DNA of 64,000 nt from Misgurnus anguillicaudatus. Taxonomy: Eukaryota; Chordata; Actinopteri; Cypriniformes; Cobitidae. Where the stretch lies: positions 15,560,501 through 15,624,500 of the forward strand of contig NC_073341.2 in assembly GCF_027580225.2 (NCBI RefSeq), in the 5' to 3' direction. Below the pieces are notes generated by a model that was given only the letters and a program-made list of their open reading frames with translations, ran no database searches and was not told where the DNA came from. The position numbers and the translations under genes are program-made. This document shows, piece by piece, positions 50,601 through 62,600 of the stretch. How positions within the stretch are numbered: position 1 is the first letter of the stretch; each line of letters begins with the position of its first letter.

Positions 50601-53600
50601 ACGCACAACCATTTCTAGTATGCAGCAGTCCTGTGGGCAAAAATGCCTTGTTGATGCTAAAGGTCAGAGGAGAATGGGCCGACTGATTCAGCTTATAAAA
50701 GAGCAACTTTGACTGAAATAATCTCTCGTTACAACCGAGGTATGCAGCAAAGCATTTGTGAAGCCAAAACACGCACAACCTTGAGGCGGATGGGCTACAA
50801 CAGCAGAAGACCCCACCGGGTACCACTCATCTCCACTACAAATAGGAAAAAGAGGCTACAATTTTCACAAGCTCACCAAAATTGGACAGTTTAAGGCTGG
50901 AAAAATGTTGCCTGGTCTGATGAGTCTCGATTTCTGTTGACACATTCAGATGGTAGAGTCAGAATTTGGCGTAAACAGAATGAGAACATGGATCCATCAT
51001 GCCTTGTTACCACTGTGCAGGCTGTGGTGGTGGTGTAATAGTTTGGGCGATATTTTCTTGGCACACTTTAGGCCCCTTAGTGCCAACTGTGCATCGTTTA
51101 AATGCCACGGCCTACCTGAGCATTGTTTCTGACCATGTCCATTCCTTTATGACCACCATATACCCATCCTCTGATGGCTACTTTCAGCAAGATAATGCAC
51201 CATGTCACAAAGCTCGAATCATTTCAAATTGGTTTCTTGAACATGACAATGAGTTCACTGTACTAAAATGGCCCCCACAGTCACCAGATCTCAACCCGAT
51301 AGAGCAACTTTGGCATGTGGTGGAACGGGAGCTTCATGCCCTGGATGTGCATCCCACAAATCTCCATCAACTGCAAGATGCTGTCCTATCAATATGGGCC
51401 AACATTTCTAAAGAATGCTTTCAGCACCTTGTTGAATCAATGGCACATATAATTAAGGCAGTTCTAAAGGCGAAAGGGGGTCAAACACAGTATTAGTATG
51501 GTGTTCCTAATAATCCTTTAGGTGAGTGTACATAATACACTATGTTTCGTGATTGTTGTTTAAGAGTTTCTTGTTTGCCCTGAGCCATTAAACGGTTCAC
51601 TGATCTTCTGAAAAATCCTCCTGATCCTGTACAGTGTTAAGTATTTTTGACCCCTGTCTAGGATTAAACTTAATCTTTTCACACTGAAGAAAAATGAGAG
51701 ACTGATAAACGACTATTATAATAGATGCAAACTGATGCTCAGCAAGTCAGGTGTATATAAGTTTTTGGACAGGGTGTCTGGTGTGAATTGTTATATTTGC
51801 CTATTTGTTTCTTGTATGTCCCTTGCATTCCAAAAGTAATTTCCTAAAGTGGTGCTTCACATGTGTGTAGACTATATATAGGGGTTACTGTTTAAATTAT
51901 TCAAGAAACATGGATACCCACAGTTTAAGCAATCTGGTATTTTTAATCACAATATCTTATTAGTAACTAGAGAGCATCAGTTTATAGTAAACTGTTGTCG
52001 ACATGTTTTGCATGTTAAACAGCTGCTTTTAAACAGCATGCTTTTTCTAGACCACACTTGGAGAAGACATTATCATATCATATTTCACACATGCTTTTTA
52101 ATAACTCCATTTAAAGCTAGATACTCAGTTCGATTTTGTGCACACTACTAGGCATGGGTCGGTTACCGGTTTCAAGGTATACCAAGGGTTTAAAGAGTCT
52201 CAAAGGTTATAAAACCAAAAAAACTCTGTGATACTGTTGTCAAGGTATGAGAGCTGTTTACACAAAATGTATTAAATCATGTAATTGATTTGATGTTTAC
52301 ATTTAATATATTTACAAATATTTTTTTCAAAGAATGTTATAATTTAAAGGCTTTATTTTTACCTGGCATACATGTTGTATGTTGCTTAAAAATAAAATTA
52401 TTAATTATTACATTCAATTGTAAAGTGCGTATTGTTGTCACTCTCGTAAAGTACTTAACTCTGTGTGTGTACGAAACTGGATTAAGGACACAGAAATGCC
52501 GTGACAATCGTATTAAGCTGCAGTGTATATGTAAACAACACACACTTTACAAATAAACAAAAAAAATTACAGTTGAGCAATTCAATTTACACCATTTTCT
52601 GTCTGTCCACCATCTTTAGCAGCCTTCCTGAACGTGCTGATGAACTGTCAATGGCAGAGTCTCTGGTGCAGGGTGGAGGAAGGCGTGCTGAAGATGTGCC
52701 GGGATGAGGAGTCAGAGGAGACCCCACAGTACACGGTTCAGCTCAGAGGAAGCGACGTCCGACCAGGACCAGATACTGCATACGCTTACCGTATTACCAT
52801 CATGCAGCATGGAGACCAGGTGGCTGTACTGGAGGTATGATCCTAGATATTAAAGCTTTGCGATGTGAACCTTTGTGATAGGGCTGCATAAAATTGAAGA
52901 AAAATGTGATATGAGATAACTTGCTAAATAATGTGATATACGATAGGGTAAAGTTAACCAGTCAGTCAGTGGATAGGGCATTGTCAGTGTGACATCACAT
53001 TAACAAGAGAATAAAAAGAGCTTGTCTAATGATTGACATTTATGTCCAACAACTTGTAAAAGTGGATTTGCGTAACATGGGCCCTTTAAATACACAAAAC
53101 TTGAAGCATTAAAATCATCAAGCTATTGCAAACCATTGGTATGTGCATATTGCATTGTAATGTTTGTTTTTTTTAGATAAACAATGGCATTCTTTTAAAA
53201 GCCAAGTAAATAATATGGTTCATAAATATGCCTACATATGCCTATAAGCTACAGTATGCTATTAGATATAATACCACTTTTTTTAACGCAATGATATTTT
53301 TAAACACAAATAAATGGTTTAAGTTGTCTTTGTTTTGGATGAATGTAGTAAGTTGTTATTCTTTGTATGTGTGTGCAGGCCAGTTGTGCAGATGATAAAG
53401 AACAGTGGGTTCAACTCCTGCAGGATGGGAGTTGCACTACAGCTGGCCCTCCATATCAACACACCAGCCACGAATCACTGAGGTACACGCAACAAACACA
53501 CACTTCTTTTCATAGGAAGCTATCGTGAATCAGTGAAATACACACACGCTCATACTTTCCTCAATCTCTTTCCATTCCTCTGTTTCCTCTGTTCTTCAGT

Positions 53601-56600
53601 GGTCTGAAAAGCCGCAGGTTCCCCACCTCAAACATGTACATGGACGACCCCTTTCAGCAGCTCTGTGGTGGAGTCCAACCTCAGCCCATCTACTCAAACA
53701 CATCTATACTAGAGCACATGGTACGTTCCAGTAGGGGAGAGTTAAGAAGAGTCGAGAAAAATGTAAAGTAAAGCTGGGTACACACCAAAAGATTTTCAAA
53801 ATGTGAGAGACCACAAACATGATGAAAAAAATGTATGATATAACACGTTGATTTGTTAAAATTGTGTGTAGACTGCCACTATGTGATCATGACAGCACAC
53901 CATCTCACTTTGGACTGCACCCTGTAGTTGTTATGGTTTTATCTTTCATCTGCTTGCTTTCTAATTGGGTATCGTTTCATTTCACGTGACAATCTACAGC
54001 TTGTGTTTGTCATCTGGGCTTCCCCCGCACAACATGATTTGGGGCCACTCCGATCACAAATCATACATTTTTAACATATTTTTAACATATATTCAACTTC
54101 CAAGCAGATTCAAACGCTCTTAACGCACCACGCACCACAGAAAAATCTGATAAGATATTTGGTGCAACCACGAAGACGATCGTGACACTTCCTATGGATT
54201 GTTTTAAGCGGGAAAATCTCCCCAAATTCAGCCTGAATATCTTGTGATGTGTACCCAGTTTAAATAGAGTCTGTGTAGCTAGGATGTATGCAACGATTGA
54301 AATAAATATAAATTGTCTGTTTCTAGAAAACAATTTCTTTTTGTTTGCAGTTAGTAGACTTACCTGGCTGCTACTAGTTATGACTTACACTCTTAAATAT
54401 ACAGGTGCTACAAACGTTGTTGTTTTTTATAGTGCTGCTATAGAAGAACCATTTTTAGTTTAAATAACCATTTATTTAAAAATGTTAAAATTTAAATAGC
54501 CATCAACACAGTCTCATGGCAATTTATACATATTTTAGGATGTGGCTAACTTGTATACATTTGTATGACCAAGTTTGTACGTTTTTGTATGATTTGCTTA
54601 CGCCACTGTGACGTTAGTTTTTAGGGGCAAAGTTAAGGATTTGTATCATTATTGATTTTTCTAATAAACTTGCATTTTTGTATGGTCCACCTTGTACAAA
54701 TGCATACAAATTAGCCAACAAAAATACTTACAAATTCCTGTAAGATCATGTTGGAACCATAGAGGCAAAAATAGCTCTTCTGTGGTTTCGTTTAGCGTGT
54801 ATATTTTTAAGTGCTTAGTTATTTAAATTTTTGCCGTGTACTGTGAAAGCTTTTGGTAAATTTCTTTTATTAGCTCAAATCAGCATTTTTAAGAATTGTG
54901 TAAAATGCACATTACAGTTTAGATAAGAATTTACCCAATTAACCTGCATTGTACAGTACATACCTGTTTTTGACTTTAGCTTATTCACCGTATCACCCAG
55001 AGTTAGTAAGTCTATAGACGGTTTTAGCAGTAACAACATAAACAAGCGGCTGTCATGGTCCACACGAAACTTCCGGGTAAACTCCGCTAAGAATAAATAA
55101 CAACAAAGTTCTTTAAACGTAGTTTATTTATATAACAAGCAAAAAACAACACATAGATTACCTAGGAAACCGAAACATTTGTTATTTTCGACGAGGCATT
55201 GGTTCAAGAGATCAGTTTAGCAACTAGTCAGACCATTAAAAAACCGAAACCGGAAGTAAAGTTCAGATAAAGAAGTGTATTGCGTCAGGGCACGTGCGTC
55301 CAATGAAAACGTCTATATATACCGTTTTCATCTCCGTGCGTCTCGTAACTCTGTCTGACACACTCACCGCTAGCCTAGCTTAGCGCAAAGCATTGTTTTG
55401 TCACTTATTGGTAGTAGGGTGGCCCTTCTTGCCAGTTCGTCCGGACACGTCCCGAAGCATGTTTTCGGATGCGTTCTCCGGAAGTCGCGTTGCTCGACCG
55501 CATACGTCATCGAGGTTCTCACATTTCACTTAAAATACATTAGAAAATTAAGATTTATTTCTTTTAAGACATACAATCATTGTAGTTTCAACTTACCTTG
55601 AAATGTATCAGTTGCTTTTCTGAAATTGAACCCGAAATGTTAAACCTTGATGTAGGGATGTGCATTTATGTCATTTTTTCATTTCGATTAATTCATAGGT
55701 CTGAAGAACGAGTACTCAATTAACTGGGGGCGGGGCAATCAAAGGGGCAGGGCATACACGTCATGGTGAAAATGAAAATATTTTTATTAAAAACACTCAA
55801 ATAAAACTTAATTTTGAAGAAACTATGAGAGAACAATGAACACATGCTAGACTATTAATGAATTAAATGTTTTAAAGAAAACTCTAACAGGAATAGCTGC
55901 GTGATGAAGTGAAACTAAAGGTTTAAGTTAATAAACACAAACCGAAGCGCTTTCTACATGACGCACTCTACATAATATTAAGCCTTTTATAGAACATAAA
56001 TGTACAACGTGCATCTTTCTGCATAAAATGCAAGACTTCAACTAAGTTTTCAACTAAGTTATGTACAGAAAGTTTAACTCCCTTTGTGGATGTGCATCAT
56101 AAATAGCGCGCTTTTAAACACGTCCAGTCAAAGCACAAGCTTCATAACATTAACCAGCTTTAAGTCTTTTGCTATCATTTTAGCGATTAGCTGTGTCGTG
56201 TCGTCCTCTTACCTCAGTCAAGATGTAATGTTAATGCTCGTATGGCTCTCTGATATCTCTTGACATTTGATGTTTAAATATTAGATGGTAACCCATTGAA
56301 CTTTTGACGGTGCTGTACATTTTGCACCTGACTGACTGTATTTCCGAAAATCACGGCATCCTTTTAAACCATAGTGCCTCAGTGATGTGAGCTGTGGCTG
56401 GCTTCACGGGATCGTGAGTGCCGCGCATTGCGTGGATCGTCGGGTTGCTGCCGCGCTGTTTGTTTTTGAATCAAGCATGATAACGTAACTGATGTCATAC
56501 GCCGGTCTGCGTAGCTCGACACGACGTCAAACACGCATCTCCAGACTCAGTCTTTACTACCACATGCGCTTGTAATGCTTACCAGCCATCCAAATGCCGC

Positions 56601-59600
56601 CATATCCATAATAAATAAATAAATAAACCCACATGATCATCGTTTTCATGATCGATCATCGATGCTACGTTCGAGTACTCGCGCCCATCCCTACCTTGAT
56701 GACGTATGCGGTCGACCAACGTGACTTCCGGAGAACGCCCCTAAAATCCTGTTCGGGATGTGTCCGGCGGAACTGGCACGAATGACCACCCTATTTGGGA
56801 GCAGTATGCTAGCTGGAGTCATTTATTTACAGTCTTTGTGCTAAGCTAGGCAAGCGGTGGGTGCGTCAGACAGAGTTACGGGATACACAGAGATGAAAAA
56901 AGTATGTATGGACTTATCTAACTCTGGGGGATATGGTGAATAAGCTGAAGTCACAAAAAGTTACGTGTTCCTTTAACACGCTTTCTCTGTAGTAGGCATG
57001 GGCCAGTAACTGGTTTCAAGGTAAACCGAGGTTTTAAACAATCAAGGTTTTAAAACCACTAAAATGTTTTGTGATACCGTCTCCAAGGTATGAGCTGTGT
57101 TTATACAAAATTCATTAAATCATGTAATTGATTTTATGTTTACGTTTAAAGCAACACTATGTAGTTTCCATGTAAAAATGACTTACAGCTCCCCCGTGTG
57201 GTTGAAAAGCGCAACAGTGCCTGGTATCAGACACTCTTCTGCAGGCAGGGGGAGGGGCGGGGCTGTACCCTCCACCGCCACTTTCAGAGTGTGCTTGTAG
57301 CAGCTAGGAGGCTGCTCAGGTTGCTGCAACAGTACAATTTGTCCAGTTAAAAGTTGTTCTATCACTGAAATAATTTTAGAGACATTATTTAAAAGTAAAA
57401 AAACTACATAGTGTTGCTTTAATATACATTATGAAAATATAATATATTTTTTGAAAGCATATTATAATTTAAAGGCTTTATTTTTTCCTGACTTTTGAAA
57501 ATAACACATTTTAGTGTTGCAATGGCAATACCGCAACACCGTGAAACTGTTGTATGTTTGCTAAAGGTTATCATACCACCATAATCTTATACCGGCCCAT
57601 ATCTACTCTGTAGGTTTCTCTCTATTACATTACAAATTATTATTCTTAGGGGTCCAGGATTAGTAAATAGGCTCAATTATTTATTGCTTGTAAAATATGA
57701 ATTTATTGACATTTTCTTTCATTCCATTAACCTTCATTGCTTCTTCTAATAGCATTACTTTATACAGCTGTTACATCCATTTCTCAGTTTCAGAAACCTA
57801 ACAGTAGAGGAAACGGAGAATTGGTGTCATCCAAGAATTCTGCCAACTACAGCAATAATGAAATCTTCAGCAACCACAGTGAGTCAGTCACAATGTCCCA
57901 GTCCCCAATTCTGAGTTACATGTTTTTAAAGAAAGGAAACATATTAAAGTTAAAATATACTTTACATTTATAGTTCTTTCATTTTATCCCTTTTTCTGCT
58001 CTTATGGTCCTTATTTGCTTTACGGTAGGTCACCAAGTTGGCTAATTTTAACCAGCTTTTACTTTCATTGGAATGTTTTATCCACTTTAACCTCAAGGCC
58101 TTCGGCATCATCACATATAATCTTACTGGCTCATGATTCTCTCATAAACATCTCTGAGTCGTTCGTACACTGTCAGTAAAGTGAAAGACACAAAGCTTCT
58201 GTTTGGTAACTTTTCTTGTTTGTATTCTTGATTTTACATCTTACAATCCAAACAAAATGAGTCGGCAGATGTTTCTGCATTAGGGCAAGGTTATCCGTTT
58301 CAAGGATTTTCAAATAGAACATAAAAGCCACAGGAAATTTGACGTTAACAAACCTAATCCAAAGCCAATCTAGACTGTATGTAGCTTAAAATCAGATTTT
58401 ATGGACCTGATTTAGTTTTACTTTCAATCGTTTTAGTAATTCAGGATGTAACATATTGTAACTTCATATAAAATGTGCAATTTTGTCTGGAGCTATCTGA
58501 ATACACTCATTTTAGCTTGCTTAAACATATTGACCGATTACTGTTAAGTGAAGGTAAGAAAATCGCTTCATGCTTACACTTACATCATCTGTCTGAACAA
58601 ACTCATGAGATTTCATCACTTTCAATAGGACATTTATTTTTTACAACAGTCAATCCTAAAGATCAGATATAAAAAACCATCAGATGTGTAAAAAATGGTC
58701 CCTAGCTAGTTTATATTAATAGCTCAGAGGTAGACTACATAGTGATACCAAATGTATACATATCTGTCTGTACCTAAATGGTACATATTAGGACCTTTTT
58801 AAAGGGTAATGGACAGGACAATTTTTGACCATTCATTCTGATAGTGTATGAAGGGCAGGAGAGACAACAGATACAGTCGACAAACAGCTTTCCCATCCCT
58901 CCCTCTTCACAGATACTTGACAACTGAGAGGCATCTGCTTTTAATTTGGACTGTTTAATAATTATATGGTGGCTGCCTGCTCGCAACTTTCCATGCTCTT
59001 GGTTTACAGGATTTGCATAATGTCCCAGAGCATCATTTTGTGCAGACAGAAAACTATTTGTAGGATTGCACATTCCTAACAAAGCCAGCATGAGCTATAT
59101 CCAAAGAGGACTGTAAGGGTACCCAGAAAGGTCCACTGGAAAGATCTTAAAATAACAAACGTTAAAAACAATTTGATTGTACATTAATTTTGGGTATTTA
59201 ACTCTTTCCCCGCCAGTGTTTTTAATATATCTATAAATATATAAACATACAATATATCAAATTAAATACCAAAACCATTTACTTTCTTTTATCAGCTCTC
59301 AAATATGGTTAGGTATCTTCAAAAATATCAAATTTTGAACAAAAAGCTGAGATAATTGCATTTTAGTAAAGGACTTTTATTAGCGATCAGATTCAGAGTG
59401 ATGATCGAAACATACACTTAACTTGAATCCACCTAGTGGATAATAGAGGAAATACAGCTTGCCATAAAAACTTGTCAGGAAGGCGTCATTGGCAAGAAAG
59501 CGTTTTCTCTTAATTAACTAAAAGAGTTTAAAAATCGCGACTCAAAACGTACTTATTTAGGAGAGCTTATTTTTGATAGTACATGTTAAAGGAATATTTC

Positions 59601-62600
59601 ATTTTCTTAGAAGAAAAATCCGGATGGTTTGCTCACCACCATTTCATCCAAAATGTTATTGTCTTTCTTTGTTCAGTCGAGAAGAAATTATGTTTTTTGA
59701 GGAAAACATTGCAGGATTTTTCTCATTTTAATGGAGCCCAACATTTAATACTTAACACTTAACAGTTTTTTTCAACAGAGTTTCAAAGGACTATAAACAA
59801 TCCCAAACGAGGCATAAGGGTCTTATCTAGTGAAACGATTGTCATTTTTGACAAGAAAAATAACAAATATCCAACTTCTCGTCTAGATCCGGTCGTGATG
59901 CACTAGCGTGACCCCACGCGATACGTCAAGAGGTAACAGAGGACGAACGCGAAACTCCGCCCCAGTGTTTACAAGTGTGTTGAAAGAGGACCGTTCCGAC
60001 GTTGTTGTGTGTCAACTGATACTAATTAATGTCTTTGTGTCAGTTTATTGTTTAAAATGGTCCGCAAATGTGCGTTTTATATATGTAACACGTGACCTCC
60101 CTACGTCACTACGCATTAACGTTAGGTCGCGCTGGACCGGACCTAGACGAAAAGTTGTGGTCCAAAAGAGCATACCTTCCATTTTTCTTGTCAAAAATGA
60201 CAATCGTTTTGCTGGATGGGACCCTTGTGCCTCGTTTGGGATCGTTTAGAGTCCTTTGAAACTCCGTTGAAGAAAACTGTTAAGTGTTGAGTTAAGTATT
60301 AAATGTTGGGCTCTACCAAAGTCCATTAAAATGAGAAAAATCCTCAAAAAACATAATTTCTTCTCGACCGAACAAAGAAACACATCAACACCCTGGATGA
60401 CATGGTGGTGAGCAAACCATCAGGATCTCTCTCTCAAGAAAATGGAATATTCCTTTAAGTAATGTTTTATTATGTCATAGTATACATTTTACCTGTTTAC
60501 TTTATTTGTGATGGGGTTTTTTTGTGTGAAAATGATCTGTAAGGTGACCTTGAGTGTCATGAAAGGCGCCTATAAATAAAATGAAAAAAATTAGTTAAAG
60601 AAACCGAGTAATATGATTGACTTTAACACCAAAATCGTAAAGGTACATTGAGGAATGAAGGCTAGATGAATGAGCTGAATATTTAATAGGGTAGCGGTTT
60701 GTGTATCTCAGAATGTGTGCATAATGAAAAACTCTTTAGTGGTGTGTCTATACACTTTGGTGTATATGATTTTTTTTTACAAAACTATTTTACTCTTCAA
60801 GTTTGTAAATTACAATTGTGCTGTTACAGTTTTTCTCCATTGGTTTGGCTCATTTCTTGAAACAGAAATTACATTCTCAAAACTCTAAGATAATTTGGCA
60901 AAACAGTCTTACAGTTCAGCTCAACACTATAGCTGGCTTGCAAAAGCTCATATATTTCCCAAAACTGTTCACTCATGCTTCAAAACTAAATTCCTTTACC
61001 ATATAAAGCGTCAGTGCCACAAAAATGGCAAATATCCTTCTCAACTGCTTTGGCTCATTTCTTGAAACAGACAGACGTTCTCAACACTCTTGGTGCTTTT
61101 GTCAAAATAAAGTGGATGGTTCAGCACAACACCATGGTTCACCTGCAAAAGCTCATACCTCTCACAAAACAGTTCACTCATGTGTCAAAACTAAATATCC
61201 TTCTCATTTTAACAGTCAGTGCCCCCAAAATGCATCGTCCCTTTGACATTGTGTAAGCACTGCAAGTCGAAATGTTTAGATGTTTTGTCACTATGGCAGG
61301 GGACCATTGAAATATCTCTTATGTCCACCTTTCAGTCTTAGCCCTTTATTGACAATGGTAACTGTACTGTTTTTTGTCTAGCTAACAGAATACAATTGTG
61401 TATAAAACTGAAAAAAAAGGATTTTAGGGTAAGAGTAGCCTCCAAGGTTTGACACCACACATTGCACTCACACTGCCAAGGAAATGGTAACCACTTTTAT
61501 TCACAAACAAAGTAACTTCCATAGACCAGACCATAAAGAAAATATATAAAGCATAATATACTCTAATATAAACACAAAAAACAATGAAAATTATATGAAG
61601 CCTACAGTGCCTACAGCGGGAGTTTCAGAACTAACATTTTTTCACTGGTCGCTGTCCTCACCCTCCCTCTCCTGGCCACCATCCTCACCCTCCTGACCAT
61701 CCACACGCTGCTGTCTGTCTGGCCACAGATTCTCATCCACATCACAGTGTATATTCTCCCTTGTGATGCAATGAGGGAACAAAACGGCGTGCATGTAGCA
61801 ACCATCCCCTACCCTAATCTCCTGTAATATCCTAACATGCAGCGTTCATCATGGAGCAGGGACCTTTGATTTTGAGCCCTATGCTCATATATCTCCACCT
61901 CCTAGAGCAGAAAAACTCAGGATTGAGAAAAGGAGAGTAAGGTGGTAGGAACACCATGACCATCCTTGAATGAGTAGTGAACACGTCCCTGATTAGCAGG
62001 CCACGGTAGAAATTCACATTGTCCCATACAATGACATATTGTGGTAGGTGAGGCCCGACGAGACCTTTCTCATTTTGAGGGATCAAATCAAAATAAAGGC
62101 GGTCCAAGAAGATGAGGAGCATCTGTGTATAGTATGGGCCAAGACTGGGGATGTGAGTGGCCACACCATTCTCAGATATGGCATCAAACATAGTAATATT
62201 GCCCCCTCACTGGCCTCAGACATCCACCGTGGCCCGGTGGGCAATAATTTTATGGCCACGTCTTCGGCCCTTGGCCAGGTTGAAGCCAGCTTCATCCACA
62301 AACATGAGGATGTGAGGGGCCTCGTTTCCTTCCAATGCCATTATTCTCTACAAAAGCGTAAACTCCTACTTTGTTAGTCAAGTTTTAGTTTTACCTGACT
62401 GTCAATTGCTGTAATAAATGTATCAAATGTTCAAAGCATTCATATATGTTATTCATGGTATTATGTTCTTGACTAATTTTGCCAATTGAACAGACTATTG
62501 TGCATGTGATGACTTATACAATGAAATGACGCTGGCACATTTTGGAGTGAACAGCCATTAGACCGAGAATCAACCAATCAGTTTAGATCCACAAGATCTA

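Larger units (their letters stand above)
54950..56976. mobile_element. Foldback element with two later insertions
   Basis: Arms pair from TAGCTTATTCACCGTATCAC (54977) to ATATGGTGAATAAGCT (56931) and inwards through TGACACACTCACCGC, AGCCTAGCTTAGC and CTCGACCGCATACGTCATCG. The left arm is split by the MITE 55012-55317 and the right arm by the hAT 55653-56693. Confidence 0.82.

Noticed and set aside
61611..61805. Minus-strand open frame rich in Arg/Val near the end of the IS630-like element
   Set aside because: Low-complexity tail of the decayed transposase region, no independent motif.
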